Part shown: positions 43,331-52,461 of the stretch, piece by piece | Layout of the letters: every line of letters begins with the position of its first letter | Position numbering within the stretch: position 1 is the first letter of the stretch | Source: Rhodanobacter denitrificans | GTDB lineage: Bacteria > Pseudomonadota > Gammaproteobacteria > Xanthomonadales > Rhodanobacteraceae | Length of the DNA stretch: 64,000 nucleotides | Assembly (NCBI RefSeq): GCF_000230695.2 | Contig: NC_020541.1 | Span: forward strand, 620,001 to 684,000 | Direction of reading: 5' to 3' | The notes under the pieces: model-generated | What the model saw: the letters and a program-made list of their open reading frames with translations, nothing else | Database searches by the model: none | Told to the model about the DNA's origin: nothing | Position numbers and translations under genes: made by a program

Positions 43331-44638
43331 GTGAGTTTGCCCCGCCCGCTGCCAGTGGAACAAGCCGCCGCGCCGATGCTGTCCGCGCTGGCGTTCTTCT
43401 TCGTGATGACTTCGTACTACATCATCCGGCCAGTCATGGGCCAGCTGAGCGGTGCGGTCGGCTCGCAGTCGCTGCCGCTGTTCTACAGCGCGGTGTTCGT
43501 GGTGATGCTGCTGCTGACGCCGCTGTTCGGCATGCTGGTGGCGCGCTTCCCGCGCAGACAATTGCTCGGCTGGAGCTACAGTTTCTTCATTTTGTGCCTG
43601 CTCGCCTTCGTGCCCGCGTTCATGGCGCAGGAGCGCATCGGCGCGCGCGAGCTGGGCGTGCTGTTCTTCGTCTGGGCCAGCGTGTTCAACCTGTTCGTGG
43701 TGTCGCTGTTCTGGAGCTTCATGGCCGACATTTTCTCCAGCGCTGAGGCACGGCGGGTGTTTTCGCTGATCGCATTGGGCGGCATGGCCGGCGCGGTCTT
43801 CGGTCCGCTGGTGACCAAGCTGCTGACGCAGCTGATCGGGGTGGCGCCGTTGTTGGTGGTTTCTGCGTGCGCGCTGACTCTCTCGCTGACGCTTTTGCTG
43901 CGGCTTTCCGCGCGACACGATCAGCAGCCGGGCAGCGCTGGCGAGGCGGCGATCGGCGGCTCGCTGTGGGCCGGCATCAGGCAGCTCTGGTCGCGTCCTT
44001 TCCTGCGCTACATGGCTTTGCTGATGTTGTTCGGCGATGGCATCGGCACGCTGGCCTATGCGCTGGTGGCGGACTATGCCAAGGCGCATTTCACCAGCAC
44101 GGTCGCGCGCACGTTGTTCTACAGCAATCTCGACCTGGCCACCAATCTGCTCGGTGCAGTGTTGCAGTTGAGCGTGACGCCGTGGCTGCTGGTGCGTCGC
44201 GGCGCGGGCTGGGGACTGGTCGTCCCGTCGCTGGTGAATCTGGCCTTGCTGGCCGGGGTGGCGTTGATCGGTGGCGGGAGCTTTGCGTTCTTCAGCTACA
44301 GCGTGCCGCTGCTGGCCGTGATGCAGGTGATCACGCGCGGCTTCGCCTACGGCATGACCAAGCCCGCGGTGGATGCGCTGTATACGCGGGTGCCGCGCGA
44401 GACGCGCTACAAGGGCAAGAACTTCGTGGAAACCGCGGTGTGGCGCTTCGGCGACGTGGTGGTGACCAGCGCGGTGAGCGGCCTGCGCCTGCTGGGCTGG
44501 GGCGTGGCCGGCCTGGCCTTGGCCGGTGCCGGCGTCGCTGCACTGGCCGTAATGGTGTCCCGGCGTGCCGGCTGGTCGCCGGACCTGGCGCCGGACGAGC
44601 AGGCGCCCGTGGACAAGGCGGCGAAAGCATCGGCGTGA
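43331..44638 (+). CDS. Major facilitator superfamily / nucleotide-exchanger-like transporter
   Basis: A membrane protein of about 435 residues with roughly twelve hydrophobic helices. PMLSALAFFFVMTSYYIIRPVMGQL and the motif A-like loop GMLVARFPRRQLLG point to MFS, and this N-terminus recalls proteins annotated as NTP/NDP exchangers. The start is uncertain: GTG 43331 gives a normal N-terminus, while GTG 43295 would add 12 residues; neither has a good ribosome site. The last codons and the stop lie within a terminator hairpin. The substrate is unknown. Confidence 0.78.
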   Translation: MSLPRPLPVEQAAAPMLSALAFFFVMTSYYIIRPVMGQLSGAVGSQSLPLFYSAVFVVMLLLTPLFGMLVARFPRRQLLGWSYSFFILCLLAFVPAFMAQERIGARELGVLFFVWASVFNLFVVSLFWSFMADIFSSAEARRVFSLIALGGMAGAVFGPLVTKLLTQLIGVAPLLVVSACALTLSLTLLLRLSARHDQQPGSAGEAAIGGSLWAGIRQLWSRPFLRYMALLMLFGDGIGTLAYALVADYAKAHFTSTVARTLFYSNLDLATNLLGAVLQLSVTPWLLVRRGAGWGLVVPSLVNLALLAGVALIGGGSFAFFSYSVPLLAVMQVITRGFAYGMTKPAVDALYTRVPRETRYKGKNFVETAVWRFGDVVVTSAVSGLRLLGWGVAGLALAGAGVAALAVMVSRRAGWSPDLAPDEQAPVDKAAKASA

Positions 44639-44649
44639 GCCGATGCTTT
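44624..44649. terminator. Bidirectional terminator overlapping the stop codon of the MFS gene
   Basis: A perfect 11-bp stem AAAGCATCGGC / GCCGATGCTTT encloses the loop GTGA, so the TGA stop codon of the transporter gene sits in the loop. T-rich ends occur on both strands; it serves the transporter and the convergent CBS gene (ending at 44665). Confidence 0.75.
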
Positions 44650-44664
44650 CCCGAAGCCCGCGTC

Positions 44665-45093
44665 TCAGCTCGTGATGTAACGCTGCAGGTGCTCGATCTG
44701 CTCGGCCTGTGCGTCGATCACCGCCTTGACCAGGTCGCCGATCGAGATCACGCCGACTACCTTGCCGTCGTGCACCACCGGCAGGTGACGGATGCGGCTG
44801 TCGGTGCACAGGCGCATGCAGTCGAACACGTCGGTGTCCGGGCTCACGGTCAGCGGGGGGCCGCTCATGATGTCGGACACGGCGGTCTGCGACGAGGAAC
44901 GGCCCTGCAGGATCACCTTGCGCGCGTAGTCGCGTTCGGACATGACGCCGACCAACTGCTCGCCGCGCATCACCAGCAGCGCGCCGATCCGATGCTCGGC
45001 CATGTGCTTGATCGCATCAAGTACCGGCGCCTCCGGCGCGATGCTGTAGATCGCGTTGCCCTTGCCCTGCAGCAGATGTTTGACCTGGCTCAT
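44665..45093 (-). CDS. CBS-domain pair protein
   Basis: A 142-residue protein made of two CBS motifs (IGALLVMRGEQLVGVMSERDYARKVI and IRHLPVVHDGKVVGVISIGDLVKAVI). Such stand-alone pairs bind adenosine nucleotides and act as energy or redox sensors; the ERDYARK sequence is typical of the small stand-alone group. GGGAGA lies 6 bases before the ATG. The partner protein is unknown. Confidence 0.9.
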   Translation of the reverse strand: MSQVKHLLQGKGNAIYSIAPEAPVLDAIKHMAEHRIGALLVMRGEQLVGVMSERDYARKVILQGRSSSQTAVSDIMSGPPLTVSPDTDVFDCMRLCTDSRIRHLPVVHDGKVVGVISIGDLVKAVIDAQAEQIEHLQRYITS

Positions 45094-45191
45094 GCTTGGG
45101 TCTCCCAGCGGCCCGGGCGGGCCGTCTGGGGCGAGTCTAGCGCCGCCACCACGCCGGCGTGTAGTGAAGTTGTGAACCCGTCGCGCCGCGC

Positions 45192-45932
45192 TCAGTGCAT
45201 GGCGCGTGGCGGCGTGCGGCCTTCGATGTAGCCGGGTCCGCCGAGCTGGTACATCTGCCGCTGGATCCACGCCGCGCGGCGCTGCACGTAGGCGCTGGGG
45301 CGGTCCGCATGCAGGCGCCGCGGGCTCGGCAGCACCGCGGCGAGGCGGGCGGCCTGGGCCGGGCCGAGCTGCGCCGGCGTGGCGTGGAAGTACGCCTCGC
45401 TGGCCGCGCCCACGCCGTAGATGCCGTTGCCCAGCTCGGCGATGTTCATGTACACCTCGAGGATGCGCTGCTTCGGCCAGGTCAGTTCGATCAGCACGGT
45501 GAAGTACGCCTCCAGCCCCTTGCGCACGAAGCTGCGGCCGTTCCACAGGAACAGGTTCTTGGCGGTCTGCTGGCTGATCGTGCTGGCGCCGCGCAGGCGC
45601 CGGCCGTCGTCGGCGGCGTCGAGCGCGTCCTGGATCGAATCGAGGTCGAAGCCGTGGTGGTAGGGGAATTTCTGGTCCTCGCCGGCCACCATCGCCAGCG
45701 GCACCCAGCTGGATACCTGCGTCCACGGCACCCAGTGCTGGCGCAGGCGGAAATCCTTCTCGCCGTGGAGCCATGCGCCGAGCTGGCGCTCCAGCATCAC
45801 CGCCGACGTCCACGGCGGCACGAAGCGCAGCACCAGCACCACCAGCCAGCTCAGCGCCAGCCATGCCAGCAGCAGGATCGCCAGCGTGCGCAGCAGACGT
45901 AGCAGCGGGGCGCGGCGGAATGGAAAAGGCAT
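45192..45932 (-). CDS. mtgA: Monofunctional biosynthetic peptidoglycan transglycosylase
   Basis: A 246-residue GT51 glycosyltransferase anchored by one N-terminal helix (LLRTLAILLLAWLALSWLVVLVLRF). Catalytic motifs: AGEDQKFPYHHGFD (first glutamate), RGASTISQQTAKNLFLW, KQRILEVYMNIAELGNGIYGVGAASEAYF. It polymerises lipid II glycan chains in the periplasm without transpeptidase activity. The ATG at 45932 gives the usual short cytoplasmic segment. It diverges from hslO. Confidence 0.95.
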   Translation of the reverse strand: MPFPFRRAPLLRLLRTLAILLLAWLALSWLVVLVLRFVPPWTSAVMLERQLGAWLHGEKDFRLRQHWVPWTQVSSWVPLAMVAGEDQKFPYHHGFDLDSIQDALDAADDGRRLRGASTISQQTAKNLFLWNGRSFVRKGLEAYFTVLIELTWPKQRILEVYMNIAELGNGIYGVGAASEAYFHATPAQLGPAQAARLAAVLPSPRRLHADRPSAYVQRRAAWIQRQMYQLGGPGYIEGRTPPRAMH

Positions 45933-46042
45933 GGCGGTACGCGTGGGAGGACGCGGGCAGTATAAGGGCCTGTTCAAGGGACGTTGTCCGGCCGCCGCGG
46001 CGCCCCCATCTGTGGCGCTTGACCTCCAGGAGACCTGCTGCC

Positions 46043-46942
46043 GTGGAAAACCTGCCTGCCGAAGACGTGCTGCATCGCTTTCTGCTGGAACGCGCCGGGG
46101 TGCGCGGTACCCTGCTGCGGCTGGGGCCGGCCTGGCGCGAAGTGGCCGGTCGCGCCGACTACCCGCCGGCACTGCACGCCCTGCTGGGCGAGGCGCTGGC
46201 CGCCAGTGCGCTGCTGACCGGCGGGATCAAGCTCGACGGCGCGCTGTCGATCGAGCTGAAGAGCGCGGGCGCGTTGCGCCTGCTGTTCGCCGAGTGCAGC
46301 GACCAGGGCCGCCTGCGCGGGCTGGCGCGCTGGAACGAACCGCTGCCCGCGCCGCTGGCGCTGGATGCGCTGGCCGGCGCGATCATGGCCATCACCATCG
46401 GCAACGTCGATCGCGGTCAGCGCTACCAGGGCCTGGTGGACCTGCGCCACGCCGACCTGGCCGCTTCGCTGGAAGACTACTTCACGAAGTCCGAGCAGTT
46501 GCCGGCGCGGATCCTGCTGGCCGCCGACGGCGAGCAGGCGGTCGGCCTGATGCTGCAGAAAATGCCGGGCGAGGGCGGCCACGCCGTGGTGCAGGACGAC
46601 GATGCGTGGAATCGCGTGGTGCACCTGACCGCCACCCTGGGCACGCAGGAACTGCTGGCCAGCGCGCCGGAGCAACTGCTGTACCGCCTCTACCACGAGG
46701 AGTCGGTGCGCCTGTTCGAGCCGCGTCCGCTGGCGTTCGGCTGCAGCTGCAGCCGCGAGCGGGTCACGGCGATGCTGCGCTCGCTCGGCCGCGACGAGGT
46801 GGAGGCAGCACTGGCCGCCCGCGGTGACGAGATCGAGGTGGTCTGCGAGTTCTGTGCGCAGCGCTATCACTTCGACCGGATCGACGCCGAACACCTGTTG
46901 AGCGAAGCTGCGGCACCCGGCGCGCCGGGCACGGCACAGTAG
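46043..46942 (+). CDS. hslO: Hsp33 redox-regulated chaperone
   Basis: A 299-residue cytoplasmic holdase activated by oxidation. The four zinc-binding cysteines are C234 and C236 (CSC) and C268 and C271 (CEFC), the canonical CxC-x31-CxxC arrangement. The core has ALTGGIKLDGALSIELKS-like and SEQLPARILLAADG segments. The start is GTG 46043, preceded by CCAGGAGA at a good distance; the open frame upstream is not conserved. It converges with the GGDEF/EAL gene. Confidence 0.95.
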   Translation: MENLPAEDVLHRFLLERAGVRGTLLRLGPAWREVAGRADYPPALHALLGEALAASALLTGGIKLDGALSIELKSAGALRLLFAECSDQGRLRGLARWNEPLPAPLALDALAGAIMAITIGNVDRGQRYQGLVDLRHADLAASLEDYFTKSEQLPARILLAADGEQAVGLMLQKMPGEGGHAVVQDDDAWNRVVHLTATLGTQELLASAPEQLLYRLYHEESVRLFEPRPLAFGCSCSRERVTAMLRSLGRDEVEAALAARGDEIEVVCEFCAQRYHFDRIDAEHLLSEAAAPGAPGTAQ

Positions 46943-46958
46943 ACACTCGGTTCCGCGA

Positions 46959-49859
46959 TCAGGCCAGCAGCAGCGGCTTGTCCGCGCCGAGCCAGGTGCT
47001 GGCCGGCTGTGCCTCGGCGAACAGGAAGCCCTGGCCGTAGCGGCAGCCGACGCGCAGCAGCGCCTGCCGCTGCGATTCTTCCTCGATGCCCTCGGCGATC
47101 ACCTTCATCCGCAGCGAATCGGCCAGCACCTGGATCGCGCGCACCAATGCCAGGCCTTGCGTCTCGGCGTCGTCCGGTGGCAGCTCGGTGATGAAGGAGC
47201 GGTCGATCTTCAGCGTCTCGAACGGGTACTGGTGCAGGTAGCTGAGCGAGGAATAGCCGGTGCCGAAGTCGTCCAGCGCGATGCCGACGCCGTGGCTGCG
47301 CAGGTTCTGCAGCATCTGCTTGACCTGGGTCGGGTTCTCCAGCAGCGCGTGCTCGGTGACCTCGATGCGGATGCAGCGCGTGGGCACGGCGTACTGGTCG
47401 AACAGCGCCAGCAGCCGCAGGTCGAGGTCGGCCGAGCGGAAGTGCCGGCCGGACACGTTGATGCTGATGAAACCGTCGGTGCCGATCAGCCGCACTGCCT
47501 GGGTGCACACCTGCTCGAAGATCTGCCAGTCGATCGCCTCGGCGCAGCCGCATTCCTCGGCGATCAGCAGGAAATCGTGCGGCGGCAGCAGGCCGCGCTC
47601 GGGATGGTGCCAGCGCAGCAGCGCCTCGTAGCCGGTGATGCGGCCGTCCGCGAGTTCGACGATCGGCTGGTAGAACGGCTCGAACTCGTTGCGGCTCAGC
47701 GCGTGGCGCAGGTCGCTCTCCATGTCCAGCAGCGACAGCGCCTCGCGGCGCAGGCGGTCGTCGAACATCGCCGCGCGATGGCGGCCGCCGTCCTTCGCGT
47801 TGTACATCGCCGCGTCGGCGTCGCGCAGCAGTTCCTCCGGCTGGCGGTAATGCGGGCGGGCCAGCGCGATGCCGATCGAAGCGGAGGTGAAGATCTCCTT
47901 GGTGCCGAGCCGGAACGGCGTCTGCAGCTCGCTGATGATGCGCTCGGCGATCAGGGTGGCCTTGCCGGTCTCGACGATGCCCTCCAGCAGGACCGCGAAC
48001 TCGTCGCCACCCAGGCGCGCGACCACGTCGCGCGTCTTCAGGCAGGCGCGGATGCGGCCGCCGACCTGGAACAGCAGGTCGTCGCCGACCAGGTGGCCGA
48101 CCGAGTCGTTGATCACCTTGAAGCGGTCCAGGTCGATGAACAGCACGGCGAACTGCTCGCCCGGGTTGGCGGCGTAGCGCTGCATCGCCTGTTCCAGCCG
48201 TTGCAGCAGCAGGGTGCGGTTCGGCAGGCCGGTCAGCGAGTCGTGCAGCGTTTCGTACTTCAGCCGGCGCTCGACGCGCTCGCGCTCCGCGATCTGCTCG
48301 CGCAGGTCGCGGTTGGCCAGCGCCAGCGCGCGGGTGCGCTCGGTGACGCGGCGCTCCAGCCCGGCATAGGCCTGCTTCAGCGCCGTCGCGGCCTGTTTGC
48401 GCTGCAGCGCGTTGGCGATGTGGTAGCTGACGAAGGTCAGCAGCTCCTGATCGCGCTCGTTGTAGGTGTGCTCGGGCGAGTAGCTTTGCAGCGCCAGCAC
48501 GCCCATTGCCTTGCCGCCCCAGATCAGCGGCACGCCGAGCCAGCACACCGAGCGTGCGCCGAAGAGGCTGATTTCGCCGAGCGCGCTGAGCCGGTCGATT
48601 TCCGCCGGCGTGGCCAGCAGCGGCTTGGCGTGGCGCAGCACGTACTCGGTGGCACCCCGGCCGTGCGCACGCGGCGGCCGCACGCTGTCCATGTCGTCCA
48701 CCGAATAGGGGAAGGTGAGGTGGCCGTTCTCCTCGTCAATCAGCGCGATGTAGAAGTTGCGCGCGTACAGCAGGCCGCTGATCACCTGATGCATGGCCGC
48801 GTAGAACTTGTCCAGGCTGTCCGAGGTGTTGGCCAGCTCGGCGATGCGGAACAGCGCCGCCTGCAGGCGTTCGCCGCGCTGGCGCTGCAGCACCTGCTGG
48901 CGCAGCACGCGGTTGGCCTCGCGCAGCGCGGCGGTGCGGTCGGTGACCCGGCGGCCCAGCTCGAGGTGCGCCTCGCGCCGCTCCAGCGCGGTCTGCACGT
49001 GCTGCGCCACGTAGTTCAGCAATTCCAGGTCGTGCCGCGAGTAATGAGTGTCGGCACGGTAGCTCTGCATCACGATGCCGCCGACGACGCGGCCGGTGCG
49101 CAGCAGCGGCGCACCCAGCCAGTGTTCGCAACTGGGGCCGATCGGCACGAAGCGGTCGCCGAACTGCTGCTTCAGCTCTTCAAATGAACCCATCAGCGGG
49201 CGGCCTTCCTGCAGCAGGTTCCAGGTCAGGCTGTGCAGCATGCCGTGCAGCGGCAGGTGCTGGTCCGGCGGCGGCGGGTCGGTATCGGCGATGTCGACGT
49301 AATAGGGAAAACGGACGGTGTCGGTGGCCGCGTCGTACAGCACGATGTAGAAATTCTCCGCGTACATCAGGCTGCTGACGATGGCGTGCAGCGAGCGCAT
49401 CATCTCGGGCATGTCGTGGTCGGCGCCGGCCTGCTCGGCGATCGCGTAGAGCGCGCGCTGCAGTCTCTCGGCCAGCGCCAGCCGCGAGATCGCCTCGTAC
49501 AGGTGGCTGGTCTCGGCCAGTTGGTGCAGCCGGATGTCGGCCAGCCGGCCCAGCCAGTCCAGCCGGTCGCGCAGGGCTTCGGGCAGCGGCAGGTCGGCCC
49601 ATTCGAGCACCAGGGTGCGCGGGCCTTGCGGGTCCTCGGCCAGATCCATCTGCCCGGCCAGATGGCCGGGTTGCTCGTCCATGCGCCGCCAGCGCAGCCG
49701 GCCATGGATGCCGAAGTTGTCCAGCATGAGTTCGCACACGTCCATCACGCCGGCGGCGTCGGGTGCCTCGAACAGCCGTTCGACCGCCGCGTGCAGGGCC
49801 GCAAGATCCCGTGCCACCGGCGGTGGTTGGGATGAGCGGATCGTCGGTGAGGCACTCAT
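46959..49859 (-). CDS. Dual-GAF, GGDEF-EAL cyclic-di-GMP signalling protein
   Basis: A 966-residue cytoplasmic protein. Two GAF-type sensor modules (about residues 130-300 and 330-490) are each followed by a coiled segment containing R(R)VT(D/E)RT. Then come GGDEF (ARLGGDEFAVLLEG) and EAL (GYEALLRWHHPERG, DDFGTGYSSLSYL, KIDRSFI, AEGIEE). Both catalytic motifs look intact, so it could make and degrade c-di-GMP, with GAF ligands setting the balance. No membrane segment was seen. It is transcribed away from the exported protein at 50102. Confidence 0.93.
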   Translation of the reverse strand: MSASPTIRSSQPPPVARDLAALHAAVERLFEAPDAAGVMDVCELMLDNFGIHGRLRWRRMDEQPGHLAGQMDLAEDPQGPRTLVLEWADLPLPEALRDRLDWLGRLADIRLHQLAETSHLYEAISRLALAERLQRALYAIAEQAGADHDMPEMMRSLHAIVSSLMYAENFYIVLYDAATDTVRFPYYVDIADTDPPPPDQHLPLHGMLHSLTWNLLQEGRPLMGSFEELKQQFGDRFVPIGPSCEHWLGAPLLRTGRVVGGIVMQSYRADTHYSRHDLELLNYVAQHVQTALERREAHLELGRRVTDRTAALREANRVLRQQVLQRQRGERLQAALFRIAELANTSDSLDKFYAAMHQVISGLLYARNFYIALIDEENGHLTFPYSVDDMDSVRPPRAHGRGATEYVLRHAKPLLATPAEIDRLSALGEISLFGARSVCWLGVPLIWGGKAMGVLALQSYSPEHTYNERDQELLTFVSYHIANALQRKQAATALKQAYAGLERRVTERTRALALANRDLREQIAERERVERRLKYETLHDSLTGLPNRTLLLQRLEQAMQRYAANPGEQFAVLFIDLDRFKVINDSVGHLVGDDLLFQVGGRIRACLKTRDVVARLGGDEFAVLLEGIVETGKATLIAERIISELQTPFRLGTKEIFTSASIGIALARPHYRQPEELLRDADAAMYNAKDGGRHRAAMFDDRLRREALSLLDMESDLRHALSRNEFEPFYQPIVELADGRITGYEALLRWHHPERGLLPPHDFLLIAEECGCAEAIDWQIFEQVCTQAVRLIGTDGFISINVSGRHFRSADLDLRLLALFDQYAVPTRCIRIEVTEHALLENPTQVKQMLQNLRSHGVGIALDDFGTGYSSLSYLHQYPFETLKIDRSFITELPPDDAETQGLALVRAIQVLADSLRMKVIAEGIEEESQRQALLRVGCRYGQGFLFAEAQPASTWLGADKPLLLA

Positions 49860-50051
49860 GGGGCTGCGACTGGTTCCGGTGCGACCTGGCGGGATCGGCG
49901 TGGCTTGTCTTTATATCGTGTAAGTCTGCACCCCCGCCACTTTCCCCGGGGCGGGAACCCGCGGCTGGCCGGGAGGTCGAAGGGGCATCGGCTGCAGCCG
50001 TTTTGTGCGTTGGGACGGATTTTCGGGGTGTTAGTAAAACGTAAAGCGGGG

Positions 50052-50057
50052 TATACT
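50052..50057 (+). promoter_or_regulatory. -10-like element for the exported protein gene
   Basis: TATACT (5 of 6) lies 44 bases before the ATG, in an AT-rich patch. A good -35 was not seen. Confidence 0.35.
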
Positions 50058-50101
50058 TCGAACCAAGTATCCTCTATCGAGCGAGTCATCGGTCCATCGT
50101 C

Positions 50102-51010
50102 ATGCGCCGCCTGTCCGTCCTGCTGTTGACCCTGTTGCTGCCGCTTGCTGCGGCCGGGCAGTCTGCGGGCGGCGACAGCGCCATGGCAGAGCGCCTGCTG
50201 GCGCAGCCGCCGGACCAGACGGCCGAGGTTGAACCCGGCGTCGTGGTGCCGCTGTGGCGCGGCGCCGACGGTCGCCTGCTGGCGCTCAAGGCGGATCGCA
50301 GCACCGGCGCCGAGGCGCTGCGCAAGAATGCGCCGCTGGCGCTGCGGGTGGTGGATGCCTCCACGCTGATGACGACCGGCGTGGAATACGGGCTGGGGCC
50401 GCGACTGCAGGCGCACGCGCAGGTCAGCGAGCAGGCCTGGACCAACCCGGGCCTGCGCGTGCTCGGCAGCGAGGTGGGCGCCACCTATGACGCCGGCCGT
50501 TACAGCGTGGGTGTCAGCGTCGGCAGCAGCACCACGCCGAACAGGAACGTGTTGCCGCGCGTGTTGCCGGGCGCTGCGCCGGGCGTGGACGGCCTGTCCA
50601 GCTTCGACAGCAGCGCCCAGCTCAATGCGCATGGCCGACTGGCGCTGGGCAGCAAGAGCGGCATCGACCTGGGCGCCAGCGTGGGCCGGATCCATCTGCT
50701 GCCGGGCAACCTGCTCGGCGTCGATACGCTGGACCAGAAAGCGCTGAGCTTCGGCGTCGATCATGGCCCGCTGAGCGGCGTGCTGATTGGCCGCACGATG
50801 CAGCCGCAGGCCGGCATTCCGGGTGGCCTGAACGCCGACCGGCGCTGGAACAGCATCGATTTGGGCGTGACCTGGCGTCTGCCGTGGCGCGGTTCGCTGA
50901 GTGTCGGCGCGCAGAACCTGTGGTCGTCCGGCACACCGGCCAGTACGCCGGCGGGCCCGGAACCGGACCAGTCGCGCACGCCGTACGTGCAGTATCACCA
51001 GGATCTCTGA
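50102..51010 (+). CDS. Exported beta-rich protein of unknown function, possible outer-membrane barrel
   Basis: I do not recognise the family. The 302-residue protein has a clear signal peptide (MRRLSVLLLTLLLPLAAAGQS). The mature part has alternating short strands such as TGVEYGLGPRLQAHAQVSEQ, YSVGVSVGSS, LALGSKSGIDLGASVG and LGVTWRLPWRGSLSVGAQNLW. These look like amphipathic transmembrane strands of a small beta barrel. The C-terminus does not end in phenylalanine (it ends HQDL), which is unusual for such barrels. It is monocistronic, ended by a strong terminator. Confidence 0.7.
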   Translation: MRRLSVLLLTLLLPLAAAGQSAGGDSAMAERLLAQPPDQTAEVEPGVVVPLWRGADGRLLALKADRSTGAEALRKNAPLALRVVDASTLMTTGVEYGLGPRLQAHAQVSEQAWTNPGLRVLGSEVGATYDAGRYSVGVSVGSSTTPNRNVLPRVLPGAAPGVDGLSSFDSSAQLNAHGRLALGSKSGIDLGASVGRIHLLPGNLLGVDTLDQKALSFGVDHGPLSGVLIGRTMQPQAGIPGGLNADRRWNSIDLGVTWRLPWRGSLSVGAQNLWSSGTPASTPAGPEPDQSRTPYVQYHQDL

Positions 51011-51040
51011 GCGGTTTTCTTCCGCTGGTCCCATGAGAAA

Positions 51041-51067
51041 ACGCCGTCGCCATGCGACGGCGTTTTT
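51041..51067. terminator. Bidirectional terminator between the exported protein and the DUF4097 gene
   Basis: A perfect 10-bp stem ACGCCGTCGC / GCGACGGCGT with the loop CAT is flanked by A-rich sequence before and five T after (51063-51067). It can terminate from either side. Confidence 0.9.
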
Positions 51068-51082
51068 CGTTGGCGCGTGCGT

Positions 51083-51985
51083 TCAGTCCCGCTTGCGCAC
51101 GCGCAGGTCGCCGCTGAAGGTCTCGATGTTGATCTTGCCGGTGCCGTCGCCGAGGCGGACGTCCAGCGAGCTGCCGGGGCCGTGCTCGGGTTCCTTCGGC
51201 GTGCCGAAATCGCTGCGCAGGTCACCGCTGAAGCTGCTGGCGTGCAGGCTGGCCGAGGTGGCCGCCGGCAGTTGCAGCTGCACGTCGCCGCTCATGCTGT
51301 CGATGCCGATGCTGCCGGCGGGAGCCAGCGCGCCGCTGAGCTGCACGTCGCCGGACACCGTGCTGAGGGTGAGCTTCCGCCATGGCCCGCCGCTGGCCTG
51401 GATGCGGCCGGAGATGGTCTGCAGTTCGACCTCGTGGCCCAGCGCAGGCGCGAGGATCTCGCCGCTGACGGTCTTCAGCTCGGCCTGCCCGGCCTGCCCG
51501 GCCTGCTCGATGCCGCCGCTGACGCTGTCCACCTTCAGCGAGGGCGTGCGTGCGTTGATGCGCGCCTTGCCGCTGACCGTGTTGACCTGGATGCTGCCGC
51601 CGTCCATGCCGTCGATGACCAGCGGTGCGCTGACCACGTCGACGTCGAGCGAGGCTGCCCTGGGCACGTGCAGCTCCAGCGTGGTGGGCGCCATCTTGCT
51701 GTCGCCGCCCCAGTTGAACCAGCCGGGGCCACCTTGCGGTTCGACCTTGATCTGCAGGTTGTCGTCGGTGCCGGTGACCGCCAGCGGCTTGGCGCCGTCG
51801 CCGAGCCGGCCGCTGACTTGCACCTCGTTGCGGTCCCAGGCGGTCACGTTCACCGTGCCGGCGACGTTGCCGATGCTGATGCGGGCGGTCGACGTGGCGT
51901 CGTGGCGCAGCTGGATCGGCGTGTCGGCGAGGGCCTGGCTGATGCACAAGCACAGCAGCAAGGGAAGGTAGCGGGCGGTTTTCAT
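51083..51985 (-). CDS. Exported DUF4097-type beta-helical repeat protein
   Basis: A 300-residue protein with a signal peptide (MKTARYLPLLLCLCISQALA). It contains repeated short strands of the pattern V-(D/N)-T-V-S-G-x-(I/V), for example VNTVSGKARI, VDSVSGGIE, LKTVSGEIL, LQTISGRIQ, LSTVSGDVQL, IDSMSGDVQL and ETFSGDLRV. This is typical of DUF4097/DUF4098 proteins thought to form a right-handed beta-helix. It is the third gene of a set with an ECF sigma factor and a probable anti-sigma factor, 17 bases after the latter. The family often accompanies such regulators; its role is unknown. Confidence 0.87.
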   Translation of the reverse strand: MKTARYLPLLLCLCISQALADTPIQLRHDATSTARISIGNVAGTVNVTAWDRNEVQVSGRLGDGAKPLAVTGTDDNLQIKVEPQGGPGWFNWGGDSKMAPTTLELHVPRAASLDVDVVSAPLVIDGMDGGSIQVNTVSGKARINARTPSLKVDSVSGGIEQAGQAGQAELKTVSGEILAPALGHEVELQTISGRIQASGGPWRKLTLSTVSGDVQLSGALAPAGSIGIDSMSGDVQLQLPAATSASLHASSFSGDLRSDFGTPKEPEHGPGSSLDVRLGDGTGKINIETFSGDLRVRKRD

Positions 51986-52002
51986 GGTCGTTCCTGTGAG
52001 TG

Positions 52003-52461
52003 TCAGCCGGCCTGGTGGGCCAGCTGGCGCAGTTGTGCCTGTTGCTGTTCGGTGCGCCCGAGCAGGCGCTGCAGTGCCGGTGAATCCGGGGCCTGCCGGA
52101 GGGCCAGTTGCAATTCCATCCGTGCGGCGTCCAGCTCGATCGCGGCGCCGGTGAGGCGCGGGTCGGAGGGCTTCCAGTCGGTGGAGGACTTCAGGCTGCC
52201 GGCCAGCGGTGCGGCCGCCGGCGCCCGCAGCACGCGCCAGCCGATGCCGCCGGCCAGCAGCAGCGAGGCGGCGAGGCCGGCGGCGATCAGCCCTTGCCGG
52301 CGCGGCGTCGGTCGAGGCTCGCGCAAGGGCAGGGGCGCCGGTGCCGTGCGCTGGGCATCTTCCAGCACGGCGTCGATCGCGGACCACAGGTCGCGCCGCG
52401 GTACCAGCGGCTGGCGCAACTCGCGCAGCTGGCGGCGCCATTCGAATTCGTTCACGAGCAT
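52003..52461 (-). CDS. Probable membrane-anchored anti-sigma factor
   Basis: A 152-residue protein with a cytoplasmic N-terminal part (about residues 1-55, FEWRRQLRELRQPLVPRRDLWSAI), one membrane helix (LIAAGLAASLLLAGGIGWRVL) and a helical periplasmic tail. It lacks the zinc-finger motif of ZAS anti-sigma factors. The role is inferred from position: it overlaps the ECF sigma gene and precedes the DUF4097 gene. The ATG at 52461 gives a 10-base overlap; GTG 52455 would give a tight GTGA overlap with the sigma stop. Confidence 0.72.
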   Translation of the reverse strand: MLVNEFEWRRQLRELRQPLVPRRDLWSAIDAVLEDAQRTAPAPLPLREPRPTPRRQGLIAAGLAASLLLAGGIGWRVLRAPAAAPLAGSLKSSTDWKPSDPRLTGAAIELDAARMELQLALRQAPDSPALQRLLGRTEQQQAQLRQLAHQAG

